Shown piece after piece: positions 50,226-60,751 of a DNA stretch of 64,000 bases. The number at the start of each line of letters is the position of its first letter. Position 1 is the stretch's first letter. The position numbers and the translations under genes were made by a program. The stretch is from Zasmidium citrigriseum (lineage: Eukaryota > Ascomycota > Dothideomycetes > Mycosphaerellales > Mycosphaerellaceae), in assembly GCA_002786025.1 (NCBI GenBank), contig NHNW01000034.1:186001-250000 (forward strand), read 5' to 3'. The notes below the pieces were generated by a model. It was not told where the DNA came from, did not search any database, and saw only the letters and a list, made by a program, of their open reading frames with translations.

Positions 50226-51314
50226 ATGGCTCAAGTGCTCTCGCCGGGCGCTGTTGCAGAGCCAGCAGCAGCACGTCAGGCGGAAGAAGAGTGGCGCGAG
50301 AACCTCAACGTGCGACTCATCTGCACGGACTGTCGCGAGGACCCACCGACCCTGTTCGAGGACCATGCTAGTGGTGATTTGATCTGCGCCAGCTGCGGCC
50401 TCGTCTTGCAGCAGCGCTCTATCGACACCTCTTCCGAATGGCGTACCTTCTCGAACGACGACCAGGGCAATGACGATCCGTCACGTGTTGGTGATGGCCC
50501 GAACGCGCTCCTTAACGGCGCTCAGCTGAACACCAACATCGCTTTTGGCGACGGCGGCATGCGCAGCAAGGAACTCCACCGTGCTCAGAACAAGGCCAAC
50601 CTTGACAAAGGCAACAAGTCTCTCCTTCAAGCCTACAAGCAGATTGGCGCGCTTTGCGACGGCTGGCAGCTGCCGACCAACGTCTCCGACACCGCCAAAT
50701 ACCTCTACAAGGACGCCGATGAATCCAAGATATTCAAGGGCAAGAGCCAGGAGGCGCTCATAGCAGGATGCGTCTTTCTCGCCTGTCGCAGAAACGGGGT
50801 TCCTCGGTCATTCCGTGAGGTGATGGAGTTGACCAAAGTCAGCAAGAAGGAAATTGGCCGCATCTTCAAGATGCTGGAGCAGTTCGACATGAAGCGCAAG
50901 AACGACACCAAGGGCCCTGCCACGACGATGGTCGCTGGTGGAGCCGTTGTCTTCAACGAGGGATACAAGGGCAGCGCCACGGCCGACCCGAAGGATCTCT
51001 GCTACCGCTACTGCAGCATGCTCGACATGCAGAACCAAACCACCAACGTCGCCGTGGCCCTCGCCGAGCAAATGACTAAGACAGGTGCACTTGCGGGTCG
51101 TTCGCCGCTCTCCTCTGCTGCCGCTTGCATCTTCATGGCTGGCCAGCTCATGGGCGAGGCGAAGAGCGCCAAGGAGATTCAGGCGGTTGCCCGTGTCAGC
51201 GACAGCACTATCCGCCATGCGTACAAGCTGTTGTGGCAGGAAAAGGACAAGCTCATCACCGAAGAGATCATTCAGCGCGGTGCCGACCCTGAGAAGCTCC
51301 AAAAGCCATCGTAG
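50226..51314 (+). CDS. SUA7: General transcription factor TFIIB
   Basis: Single coding exon, 362 residues from ATG at 50226 (MAQVLSPGAVAEPAAARQAE). Zn-ribbon C-x2-C...C-x2-C: LICTDCREDPPTLFEDHASG with DLICASCGLVL. The B-reader/finger follows as IDTSSEWRTFSNDDQGNDDP with SRVGDG. Two cyclin-like core repeats: KYLYKDADESKIFKGKSQEA / LIAGCVFLACRRNGVPRSFR and SSAAACIFMAGQLMGEAKSA / KEIQAVARVSDSTIRHAYKL. Known role: bridges TBP-promoter DNA and RNA polymerase II and helps set the start site. A non-ATG open stretch precedes the chosen start. Confidence 0.96.
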   Translation: MAQVLSPGAVAEPAAARQAEEEWRENLNVRLICTDCREDPPTLFEDHASGDLICASCGLVLQQRSIDTSSEWRTFSNDDQGNDDPSRVGDGPNALLNGAQLNTNIAFGDGGMRSKELHRAQNKANLDKGNKSLLQAYKQIGALCDGWQLPTNVSDTAKYLYKDADESKIFKGKSQEALIAGCVFLACRRNGVPRSFREVMELTKVSKKEIGRIFKMLEQFDMKRKNDTKGPATTMVAGGAVVFNEGYKGSATADPKDLCYRYCSMLDMQNQTTNVAVALAEQMTKTGALAGRSPLSSAAACIFMAGQLMGEAKSAKEIQAVARVSDSTIRHAYKLLWQEKDKLITEEIIQRGADPEKLQKPS

Positions 51315-52243
51315 GACAAGCTTAAGGAGCGTGCTTCTCAGGAGCGCACACCGCCGCAGTGCCAACAACCACCTGCATCGCCGGTTGTTTGAGGGTGATT
51401 CCTCGGAGAACGAAATGCGCAGCACTTCTTTACCATCACATCACGGAAGGGTCGCCAGTCTTTACAGATAAGCAGCCCAGATTGCGATACATCCACTTCT
51501 TTCTGTCTCGGATATTGCACTTGGGCAACGAGACTGATATCGCGAAAGCGTCATCAGATTGAAGCGTGTTTTACTACAATGGGGCGGCTCGACACAGAGA
51601 GCCACAAAATCGAGGGTTTGGTCGGGATTCACAGGGAGGTCTACGTCTGCTTTCTTTCATGCTGCTCCCTCTTCATGCAGCTACACTGAAAAGGTTACAG
51701 ACAAGATACCCCCCAAAAAGATTTGCTTGAACAGCAAGGATAAGGTTTTCGAAGTAATGTGATAGACGAACGTATGACAACGCCTGGGTTGCAAGCATCT
51801 GATCCATTTCCTTGCGATTCCCTGTTCTTGTTCAATGTCGTGTCATTTTCATGGTGGCCCTGGCGATGCGAGCGCTGAGGTGCCGAATGCAATTTCCTCT
51901 TTCGCAACTGCCGTAGAATCGCCCTGTCTCCCCAGCTTTCAATGTATCACATTGATGATACAGCAACGTGGTGGCCTGGTCGACAGATGCAAGTCATTCA
52001 CTTCCGACCGACACGTGCAAGATGCGATTTCCGGATTGAGGTCAAAGTGGATGCCGAGGCATGACGTTTGTTTGGCGCTAGTGCTTGCATCAAGCGTGCG
52101 GGTCATGGACGTTCCGCGTTCATGTGAACAAGGCAAGACATTTCATTGCGCGTAGTCCTACTCCCTCGCTAGGGCGTGTGTTTCGAAGGCGTAAGTTGGT
52201 CGACCTCTTCCCTTTACCTCCTCTTTCTCTACCATCATCCACC
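51315..52243. other. Spacer between TFIIB and hydrolase genes
   Basis: 929 bp in head-to-tail orientation; no gene, repeat or clear motif seen. Confidence 0.5.
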
Positions 52244-53722
52244 ATGGAAGCCGGCCTCCCCCTCCTCAAATTCCTCTTCCCCCAAATCCCCTCCATCTCC
52301 TGGGCCGCCGCGCAACACACCCTCGGCTTCACACCGACATCCTCGAAATGGGATCTCCGAACAGCCCTCACCGTCCACGTCCTCCGGAACATGATGACTT
52401 CCGAAGGCAAGAAGACGATCCCACCCATCGGGCGAGTCCAAAAACGAACGTTGATGGATCCGGGCGTAAAAGGCAAAACCTGGGTCGCGAAAGCCACGAT
52501 CAAAAAGCCGGAGAGTGAAGAGGGTGGTATCGAAGATGTGACGTGTAAAGCTGTGGAGGATATGAAGAAGGAGGAGGTGAGGTATACGAGGCCCGGGATG
52601 AGTGATATCGAGGTTGAGTGGACAGGGTATAGGCCTAATGCTGCGAAGGATGAGAGCATGCCGGAGATTGAGGAGGAGGAGAAGTATAAAAGGTTGATGA
52701 CGGAGCCGAGCCGGACGAGCGAGACGACGATCTTGTATTTCCATGGTGGGGCTTATTATCTTGCGGACCCGGCGACGCATCGTGCGTTGACGAGTCGGTT
52801 GGCGAAGGAGAGTAAGGGAAGGGTGTGTAGTGTGCGGTATCGCCTTGCTCCGCAGACGGCGTTTCCGGGACAGTTGGTGGATGGATTGATGGTGTATCTC
52901 AGCCTCCTATACCCGCCCGAAGGCAGCATGCACGAGGCCGTGGGCGCGGACAAAATCGTCTTTGGAGGCGACAGCGCAGGAGGAAACCTTAGCTTCGGCC
53001 TTCTACAACTCCTCCTCCAAATGCACCGCGCCGCAGACGGCGGCGTCCCCGTTGTGAAATTCTACGGCCGAGACGTCCACGTCCCTCTCCCGGCAGGAGC
53101 CTCCGCAGACTCAGGCTGGTTCGACATCTCCCGCTCCATGCCCAGCATCGTCAGCAACGCAAAGTACGACTACCTTCCACCAGCGAACCACGACGACGCC
53201 GTCTCAAGATTCCCCAAGGACGAAGTCTGGCCAACAGACCCCCCTCGCGGCGATCTCTTCTGCGATCTCTCCCTCCTCGACCACCCGCTCGCCTCCGTCG
53301 TTTTAGCAGACAGCTGGTCCACCTCCCCACCATTGTGGATGTGCACCGGCCAAGAAATGCTCACAGACGAAGACTGTCTCGTCGCCAGCCGCGCGGCGCA
53401 GCAAGGCGTCAAAGTCACATTCGAGCAATACGAAGCCATGCCACACGTTTTCCAGCTCTTGATGCCACACCTCCCAAACGCGGATCGTTGTATCAAGAGC
53501 TGGGGAAATTGGGCCAGGAGGTGTGTGGAGGAGCCGGAGAGTTTGAACACGAAGGGGGTGTTTGTGCCGGCGAGGAATGGGGAGCAGGTGAAGGAGATTG
53601 ATGTGCCGAAGATGCCGGCGGTGAATTTTGAGGAGGCGTGGGGGTTGGTTAAGACGGCGAAGATGAGGAGGATGAAGGGGTTCGAGGGGGAGGGGAAGGC
53701 GATGCCGAAGGCTGCGTTGTAG
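52244..53722 (+). CDS. Alpha/beta hydrolase, hormone-sensitive-lipase (HSL) type
   Basis: Single exon, 492 residues from ATG at 52244 (MEAGLPLLKFLFPQIP). Oxyanion-hole motif HGGAYYLADPATHR at about residue 165, nucleophile elbow GGDSAGGNLSFGLLQ at about 242, acidic residue in CTGQEMLTDEDCL at about 372, and the histidine in YEAMPHVFQLLMPHLPN at about 399: a complete Ser-Asp-His triad. No signal peptide, so probably cytosolic or lipid-associated. Such proteins hydrolyse short acyl esters or steroid/lipid esters; the natural substrate cannot be inferred. The later third is Lys/Glu-rich. Confidence 0.85.
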   Translation: MEAGLPLLKFLFPQIPSISWAAAQHTLGFTPTSSKWDLRTALTVHVLRNMMTSEGKKTIPPIGRVQKRTLMDPGVKGKTWVAKATIKKPESEEGGIEDVTCKAVEDMKKEEVRYTRPGMSDIEVEWTGYRPNAAKDESMPEIEEEEKYKRLMTEPSRTSETTILYFHGGAYYLADPATHRALTSRLAKESKGRVCSVRYRLAPQTAFPGQLVDGLMVYLSLLYPPEGSMHEAVGADKIVFGGDSAGGNLSFGLLQLLLQMHRAADGGVPVVKFYGRDVHVPLPAGASADSGWFDISRSMPSIVSNAKYDYLPPANHDDAVSRFPKDEVWPTDPPRGDLFCDLSLLDHPLASVVLADSWSTSPPLWMCTGQEMLTDEDCLVASRAAQQGVKVTFEQYEAMPHVFQLLMPHLPNADRCIKSWGNWARRCVEEPESLNTKGVFVPARNGEQVKEIDVPKMPAVNFEEAWGLVKTAKMRRMKGFEGEGKAMPKAAL

Positions 53723-53921
53723 AGAGGGAAGAAATGGGAATAGACGAGAATAATACCTGATGGGTTTAAGGGGATTTCACTTGAGACTTCGAGGATAGAG
53801 AGATACCATTTTCCTTCACCGGGGAGCAGGGACAGCAATACAGATAGCAGATCTTAGCGTTTAGCATTGATCATTGATTCGATACATTACACGTTCCATA
53901 AAGTCGTCAGGACGTATGTCT

Positions 53922-54283
53922 CTACTGCGCTCCCGAGCTCGTTCCAACATCATCCGGGATTCCCTCCTCATCGCCAGGCTCGCGGTATCCACCTTTCTCC
54001 TTCGCTGCACCTCTCGTACGTCCGTCAACGATGTTGGACTTGTCGATGGCGTCGGCGTCGTCTTTCTCTACAAGCCAAAGTCATCAGCAGCAGCATAAAG
54101 TAGCGATGGTGAGGAGTAATGAGTACCTAACTGCTGATCCGAGTCGGCAGTCTCAGCATCAATAGGATCCTCGACGGTGACTTCGTCCTTCTGGACGGGA
54201 ATGTGCTCTTTCTGACCAGTTCGGCTGGCGTACTCGTTGTCGACGGCGTCGCCTTGGGGGATGTTCTGGTCTTCGGCGGACAT
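53922..54283 (-). CDS. Small acidic CHZ-motif protein (histone chaperone-like)
   Basis: Exons 54283-54127 and 54067-53922; 100 residues. MSAEDQNIPQGDAVDNEYAS opens an acidic N-terminus; splicing yields DSDQQLEKDDADAIDKSNIV followed by DGRTRGAAKEKGGY and REPGDEEGIPDDVGTSSGAQ. The block I-D-x-S-N-I-x-x-G-R-T-R-G matches the CHZ motif of Chz1, an H2A.Z-H2B chaperone; the rest of the protein is short and disordered as in that family. It is smaller than yeast Chz1 and lacks the usual continuation K-x-I-D-Y/F after RTRG, so orthology is uncertain. Convergent with the hydrolase gene. Confidence 0.6.
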
Positions 54284-55058
54284 CTTGAGATGATCTGGAT
54301 TCTTGACAGGTATAGATTTGGTTGCAGTATTAGAGTCTAGGGGGATGTCTCCTCGGAAGAGTTGGTCCTACTTATGTTCGCTCACCTAAAGATCGTCCTC
54401 TGCAGTGACAATACTCACACGTCACGAACATGAAGCGGTCATGCTGATGTCAAGCACGAAACGATGCATCTAAGCTGCTTTCGTCAACTGAAGAGAGTGA
54501 TCGTTCGGACACATCAGCACGTTCGTGCATCGAAGCTCGCCGGGAGGTGATCCGTCTGCAAGCCGCTTCCTTTGCTACGCCTGTCGACAGTGTGAGATTC
54601 GGTAACGGTGATGCTATGACAGTCAGTCGCGTGTGCAGAGACGAACAAGACGTCAATGATGTGGAAGAAGGAGGCTAGTGCAGGAACAGACTTCCATCTT
54701 GCAGGACAAGCGCCGGGGCGGATCCTTGCTCCAAGATCCGATCTGCGAGATCTCACAGATCTGGAGCTTATTTCATGCGTGCCCATTTGATCAGAGGGAG
54801 ACATCGTCGAGGAGACAGGTCGCTTGCAGTATCCTGACTTGTGGTGAGGATTATGATGTGAGGTCGATAAGAATGCAAACGCTTCCATTTCATCGTACTT
54901 GCAAAGCGAATCGTCATCGTGGGTATCGAGCTATGAATTAGGGAAACACGCTGTAGAAAGTGTCGCACCAGAATCGAAACGAACATGCGCTGGATCGGGC
55001 CATCAGTCGGTAAGGTCGATCCAGTCAGCGGAAAAGTTGGCCTTGTGCATCGCGTCCA
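54284..55058. other. Spacer between CHZ-motif gene and PARP-finger gene
   Basis: 775 bp between two minus-strand genes; no gene supported. Confidence 0.5.
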
Positions 55059-56182
55059 TCACTCCTCGTCGTCCTCGACGGTCGCCTTCTTGGCCTTAGC
55101 CTTACGCTTCTGGGGCTTCGGGAGCGGCTCGTCCGAGTCAACGTCTGCCTTCTTTGCCTTCGACTTCTTTGTTGCAGGCTTGGAGGCTGGAGCTTCGTCC
55201 TCGTCTGGCTCGACATCATCACTGGTCTCGGGAGCTGTGCAGGTCAAGTCAGCACTCGTTGGAATGTGAAATGGGTTGAAACTTGCGTGCAGACTCACCC
55301 TTGGCCTTGGGCTTCCTGCCTGGCTTCTTCTTTGCAGGTGCAGCTTCAGCATCGCCCTCATCCTTGGCCTTCTTGCCTCGTGGCTTCTTCGCGGGCGGTG
55401 CGTCGTCTTCCTCGTCGGCCTCCTCAGCCTTCGCCTTCTTGCCGCGAGCCTTCTTTGGAGCAGGCTTCTCCTCGACTTCGTCGTCATCGTCGTCATCGGC
55501 TGGCTTGCGCTTCTTGGTAGTCTTCTTCTTCTTGGCCGGAGCTTCATCTTCGCCGTTTGCAGCGGCCTGAAAGGTAGAGTCAGCGAGCAGTTCCAGACCA
55601 GATCATGATCGCAAGACTGACCTCAGCTTTCTCACGACGCTTGCGCTCGGCTTGTGTTAGGAACATGCCCTGCCTCGGCTTCTCCGGGTTGTAGCGGTTC
55701 ATTTCGACATCCTGTTGCAAGTCAGCGCCGGCAAGGTGGGTGTAGTCAGTGTTCAATTGCTCACCCCATTCCATTCTTCATCATCCACATGGCCCTGCTC
55801 GAGTGCGCGCTTGACTTTCTCCTGCGCTTCGGCTGGCAGGGCGTCGTAGCCATCAATGAGCTCCATGTCGCCACCAGCAGTCTCCATCCAGTTGTGGAGC
55901 ACAGCCGGGGTGACGCAGCCCCTGCGGATGTCAACACAAGAAAGCAAGTTATGGTCTGCAGCAACTTACCAGTGACGCCATTTCATCGAAGTGTGTTCCT
56001 GGAAGGCGACAGTGACACCCTGGCGGATCTCGCCCTTCATGAGCTTGCTGCCCATCTTCTTGCACTCGGCGGTAGCGCATGTTGCGCGGTTGTTGGGGCT
56101 GATCTCTGGAAAACGGGTTAGCATTGTACTGTACACATGGCTGAGTTGGCGACTTCATACCGACACGATAGTTGCCAGACAT
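55059..56182 (-). CDS. PARP-type zinc-finger nuclear protein without a catalytic domain
   Basis: Six exons, 56182-56161, 56105-55970, 55921-55765, 55711-55622, 55566-55299, 55234-55059; 282 residues, phases consistent. The joined N-terminus MSGNYRVEISPNNRATCATA / ECKKMGSKLMKGEIRQGVTV / AFQEHTSMKWRHWGCVTPAV is a zf-PARP (PF00645) finger: Cys-Cys pair, then H-W-G-C. It is followed by helical text (DGYDALPAEAQEKVKRALEQ) and RQGMFLTQAERKRREKAE. The rest is Lys/Asp/Glu/Pro-rich with several nuclear-localisation blocks (KKKKTTKKRKP, KKARGKKAKAE). Family knowledge: such fingers recognise DNA strand breaks. No ADP-ribosyltransferase domain follows. Confidence 0.88.
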
Positions 56183-56517
56183 GATGGCGGGCCAAGGAGA
56201 CGCGTGGGTGGTGGAATGAAGAAGCCCCTCGATGGCTGTTTGGGATCGACGGAGATGAAGTTGGAGGACAAGCAGGAAGAGAATGAAGGAGTGAGGAGAA
56301 GAGGAAGAAGGGATGGAGAGTGATGCCTGAGATAGTTGCCCGCGTGTGTCTTGAAGTTGGAGCAGTCGGAGCAGCAGGCGGCCGCGAGACACCATTCCGC
56401 TTCGGGGAAGCGCGGCGCGCTAAAGTCGCGAACGTCATGTGTCTCGACCTCAAAAGTTGCTGTCTTCTTCAGACTCCATCTTCCTTTTTCTTCCCATCAT
56501 CGCATGTTTCCACGCCC
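56183..56517. other. Bidirectional promoter region
   Basis: 335 bp between the divergent starts of the PARP-finger gene and the mitochondrial protein gene. No defined motif picked out. Confidence 0.45.
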
Positions 56518-59500
56518 ATGAGAGCATGGCGTCTCCCACGGCTGCGCGCTCTGGCATCGAGACGACCTGCGACATGCATTAGCTGCAAACCGATCTTCCG
56601 ACCCCTGCTGTTCCAGCGTTTTTCTGCCACCCTCTCCGAGACAGAACGTACGCAAGAGCAAGCACGACCGCCTCGCAAATACGCCATTTTTGGCAAAACT
56701 GAACGTCCAGGAGATGATGTCAAGGCGTGGACGGCCCTTCTTGATGGAGGTTTGCCGCCGCATCTTCGCGATTGGGAGAATGCCGCCTCGCCACCCAACT
56801 TGAGCGCCGTCGACGTGGCTGAAGTTCTCATAGCAGCACAGCATCGCCCTCCAGAGAACGGCGGACCCTTGGACCTCTTATGCCATCTTGGCTTCGAGCA
56901 AAATCGTTGGACCGCTGTTGTTTGGCTGGTCAAGGGGCTAGTGGAGAAATTCCCAGCCCGACATGGCCAGACTCCACGCCTTTTCCGGGTCAATGCACTT
57001 TGGGAGAAAGTTCCGTCACTTCGCGAGTTCTGCTCAAATCCCATCAATCTCAGTCTTGAAGCGAGTATCCCACGTTCGGGCATGGTTGAAGCAAAGAGCC
57101 TCCACGAGCTCACGGACGGCCTTCCACCAGAGACGATGTCTCGTGAAGAGAGGCTACGACATGACGCACTGGGTCAGATTTGGCTGACACTGGGGACCAT
57201 GATCAAGGCGTGTGCCAACGATAGAGACATCAAACCCGAAGTCTTGGAAATTATCGCATATCTGCATCACAAAGAAGTCATGCCGTTGGCAATCTATCAG
57301 ACAGAGCCACCAGCGGACAAGTCAACCATTCACCAGCCCCCCTTGCTATCAATGCTGTCCTCGCGGATCCTTACGTCCCTGTCAGACGCCGCATGGCGGG
57401 CACATGAAAAGTTGATCGTCGAAGAAGCCAAGGCCAAGGGAGGCGACTACGCAGCTATTCGACCGGAGGTGCCAGGGTCAGTCTACCGAGTACATGTTGA
57501 AGGCCTGCGGCCTGAGGTATGGCTGGAACTGATCCTGTGGTCTTGCTTGCATGGCGGCTGGATCGAACAAGGAGCCGAGATCTTGGCACCTCTTGCAAGC
57601 CATGACACCGACTGGCAAGTTTTCTCGTGGAGGGAATATGAAGACATTGTAGCCGCGGACACCTCTGGTACAAAGAACCCGTGGAACGATCTGGAGTATA
57701 TCTTCAAGACCCGAGCTTCGGTATACCGCCACGCCCCCCGAGACCCTGGCTCGGAGGTCGTTCGCACAGTCAGTACCGAAGTTGTCAATGCGCACATCGA
57801 TGCGTTAATAGCATCTGTCAATGTAGGCGTTGGCGCGAGGGGCTTGCAGGTCGAATATGTTCTCGAGCAGATCCGGACCCTCAAGAAACTGCTCCACAAG
57901 GACCGCAAGCGTTTGACACTGAGCACTGGATCGTGGGACTCTCTCGTACTCCGTCTCGTGGAGAGCAGGAGCATCATGACGGAACACGACAGCGGTCTCA
58001 CGGCAGCTCTCGTCCAGCTTGCACCCGGTCTGGGCCAAGGACTTGAATCCAAAAACACCCAAGACTTGCCGAGCTACGTCTTGGACGGGTCTATGGCTAT
58101 GCAAGGCTTATTGCATCGGGCCTTGCATGGCCAGATCATGGCTGGGAGTTTTGAAGGCGCGCTGGAGGTCTTCAGGAAATTACAGAAGCGTGCCGACATG
58201 AATAAGAAGAGGTCGCTGAGGAGCTTCATGGAGGGAAAAAAGCCACTACTACGCTCCTTAACGAGGGACGAATTGTTCACCAGCAATCTCACTGGGATCG
58301 ACTTTCCGGCATTCGACTTACAGATACCAGCAACCACGCTTGGGGCTCTCCTCGAGCTCGCGACTGATGCAAAAGCGTACGACTTTGGAAGGTGGTTATT
58401 ATATAACGAGGATGTCGACGGCCCTGTCATTAGAGAGTCCTTGTATATGGATCCGCACGTACAGCCGGCCATCGTTCGCTTCGCTGTTGAAGCATCGGAC
58501 AACAAGCTGCTATCCAAATTCAGAGACTTGGGCATCCAGAGAGGCTCATTGAGGTCCATGCTCGACAGCCAGGTTAATAGCATGCGCTGGGATGCGGCAG
58601 AGCGGATACTTCAGCACCTGTCAGACACACCTGGGAGAACTTGGACCGTCGAGAACTTGGGTTTTATCATCCGTACCATGCTTCGTCAAGTCCGTGGGGC
58701 CGATGAAGGCGATTTCGACAGCCAGAACAATCTTGATCGGGCCAAAACCATCGTGCAGGATGTATGTTCACGGCGGTACAACGGCACCGAGGACAGGGAC
58801 GTCACAAGAAAGCTTATGCCGACGCAGAACCTGCTCGCCGTGCTGTCAGCAGTCAACGAGACGTGGAACGTCTTCTGCGCCAACTATCGACAGGCCATGA
58901 ATCACCAAGAGTTCGTGCTGGGTCCGAAAATCTTCAACGTCGTTCTCGAAGGCGTGACCGACGCATACGGCAGTGTTGTGGGGCGGCGTTTGTTGGGTAT
59001 TTTCTGGCCACATTCTGCGCGACGAGCTTTTGATGCAAGTCTGAAGTTCACGATGCGGAGGCAAGCAAACATGGCACAGTTCCGCCCTGCCGTTCTGGAT
59101 AGCATCAAGCGGCAGAGGATAACCATCCCTGACCCTGTACATGGAAAGGACATCGTGATCTACGGCGCGCTGGCGCCGAATACGGCCACCATTCTGATCG
59201 TTCTGCGGAAGGCTCTCGAGGAGCTTCAATCGCAGCCCACAGGTCACAGCGATCAGGCAGTACGACCGGAAATGGCAGACGACGACACCGAAGCCGTTGA
59301 TACATCTCCTCGCGGTATGGTAATCTGGGGCCTGCGACGTCTCACGGAGCTGCCGTATGTTGAAGGAAGCATTATCAGCAACATCGACCAAGTTCTCGCC
59401 GAAATGGGGCTGGAAGATCTCCGCGCAGCTTTGCCAAAGATCGCCGACGAGGTTGAAGCAGAACTTGAAGAAGCGAGTGACATCGCCGAGGATGCCGAAG

Positions 59501-59526
59501 AAGAGCGCAACGGAGCAGTTCAATGA
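56518..59526 (+). CDS. Large mitochondrial helical-repeat protein, function unknown
   Basis: Single exon, 1002 residues from ATG at 56518. The N-terminus MRAWRLPRLRALASRRPATC ... FQRFSATLSE is Arg-rich and acid-poor, a mitochondrial targeting peptide. The body is helical throughout with a spacing suggestive of PPR/TPR-type solenoids (for example HGQIMAGSFEGALEVFRKLQ, RWDAAERILQHLSDTPGRTW, WNVFCANYRQAMNHQEFVLG), and an acidic end EEASDIAEDAEEERNGAVQ. Fungal proteins of this kind include complex I assembly (Cia84-type) and mitochondrial RNA expression factors; I cannot decide between them. Confidence 0.75.
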   Translation: MRAWRLPRLRALASRRPATCISCKPIFRPLLFQRFSATLSETERTQEQARPPRKYAIFGKTERPGDDVKAWTALLDGGLPPHLRDWENAASPPNLSAVDVAEVLIAAQHRPPENGGPLDLLCHLGFEQNRWTAVVWLVKGLVEKFPARHGQTPRLFRVNALWEKVPSLREFCSNPINLSLEASIPRSGMVEAKSLHELTDGLPPETMSREERLRHDALGQIWLTLGTMIKACANDRDIKPEVLEIIAYLHHKEVMPLAIYQTEPPADKSTIHQPPLLSMLSSRILTSLSDAAWRAHEKLIVEEAKAKGGDYAAIRPEVPGSVYRVHVEGLRPEVWLELILWSCLHGGWIEQGAEILAPLASHDTDWQVFSWREYEDIVAADTSGTKNPWNDLEYIFKTRASVYRHAPRDPGSEVVRTVSTEVVNAHIDALIASVNVGVGARGLQVEYVLEQIRTLKKLLHKDRKRLTLSTGSWDSLVLRLVESRSIMTEHDSGLTAALVQLAPGLGQGLESKNTQDLPSYVLDGSMAMQGLLHRALHGQIMAGSFEGALEVFRKLQKRADMNKKRSLRSFMEGKKPLLRSLTRDELFTSNLTGIDFPAFDLQIPATTLGALLELATDAKAYDFGRWLLYNEDVDGPVIRESLYMDPHVQPAIVRFAVEASDNKLLSKFRDLGIQRGSLRSMLDSQVNSMRWDAAERILQHLSDTPGRTWTVENLGFIIRTMLRQVRGADEGDFDSQNNLDRAKTIVQDVCSRRYNGTEDRDVTRKLMPTQNLLAVLSAVNETWNVFCANYRQAMNHQEFVLGPKIFNVVLEGVTDAYGSVVGRRLLGIFWPHSARRAFDASLKFTMRRQANMAQFRPAVLDSIKRQRITIPDPVHGKDIVIYGALAPNTATILIVLRKALEELQSQPTGHSDQAVRPEMADDDTEAVDTSPRGMVIWGLRRLTELPYVEGSIISNIDQVLAEMGLEDLRAALPKIADEVEAELEEASDIAEDAEEERNGAVQ

Positions 59527-59866
59527 TGGCGCTGACCAATGACTTGTTCGTACACCTAATACGGCAAGAGAGGCGCCAGCCACCACTAGCTTCCATCAAG
59601 CATATGCTCGCCCTACGATAGACATGGAGCGGACCTCGCATCGTGCGGAATTCGGCTCCGATGTCTTGATTGGGAAGCTCACATGAACGTCTCTTGACCC
59701 TTCAATGTTGCTATGGTCAAGTTTTGTTGACTCACAAGCCATTGACTCAAAGCTGATCATCAGATACATAAATGTCAACCAGCAGCACAAAGTCGTCAGC
59801 CTCACACTTGCTCAAACTCCTTCGTATTAATTGACTACTCATTACCGGCCACCCACAACCACCACA
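59527..59866. other. Spacer upstream of GNAT gene
   Basis: 340 bp; promoter of the acetyltransferase gene. Nothing further seen. Confidence 0.45.
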
Positions 59867-60594
59867 ATGCCTATAACAATCCTCCCCCTCAAAGAAAAAG
59901 ATATCCCAACCTTCGTCCGCATCGAACTAGCAGCCTTCGCTCCCCACCCCCGTATCCCCATGCTTTGGCCCCGAGGCTACACGCCTGACCTGTACGCCTA
60001 CTACGAAGCCCGCAAATACAAAGACTTTCCCTCGCCGTCTCACAAGTTCATCAAAGCGGTGGATTCTTCTACGGGGGAGATCTTGGGGGTTTCACACTTT
60101 ACCCTGGCTCTCGATCCAGAAGAAAACGCCAAGGGCGAGCCGATGAAAGAAGACGAAGAGCCACCGAGCGATTGGCCTGAAGGAGGGAATTGGGAATTGA
60201 AGAGGTTTTTTGCGATTAAATCCCACTATTTACCGATTGAGAGTTTCGCTGGTCGTGCATTTATCCGTAACGCACCCCCTTTGTCTCCCCTGACTTCCCC
60301 AGTCTGACCAACGATGCTGTAGAAGTCGAACTCCTCCTCGTACATCCGGATCATCAACACCGCGGAATCGGAGGCCAGCTTCTCAACTTCGCACTCGCAG
60401 AAGCGGATTCAAGAAATGTTCCTGTCGGTCTTGAGTCGACGCCGGCGGGTTTGGGATTGTATAAAAGGAATGGCTTCCACGAGGCGAAAGTGATCAAGGC
60501 GGATATGAAGCAATTTGGGTGGGAGAAGGAATATGATCCGGAGGCGGCGAAGAGGGTTTGGATGGTTAGGGAGGTGAGGCGGAATGGTGAATGA
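59867..60594 (+). CDS. GNAT-family N-acetyltransferase
   Basis: Exons 59867-60266 and 60323-60594 around a 56-bp intron; 223 residues. MPITILPLKEKDIPTFVRIE and LAAFAPHPRIPMLWPRGYTP open the fold; splicing joins ESFAGRAFIQ to VELLLVHPDHQHRGIGGQLL, placing the acetyl-CoA motif A (Q-x-x-G-I-G-G) correctly, followed by SRNVPVGLESTPAGLGLYKR and NGFHEAKVIKADM. I preferred the acceptor at 60321-60322 because the earlier CCCCAG gives a stop. Typical of small fungal GNATs acting on amines; substrate unknown. Confidence 0.86.
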
Positions 60595-60751
60595 TTGGGG
60601 AGGAGTTCGATCATTCTTGGGGAGTGGTATCTCGATGTTGAGTAATGCAAGGAAAAGGAGGTGATGGTAAACCTCTAAAGCCATCAACGTGGCAAAACAA
60701 CCCAGCTACTACCCAAACGCCACGCTCATTCGTCTCATTCAATCAGCTTTC

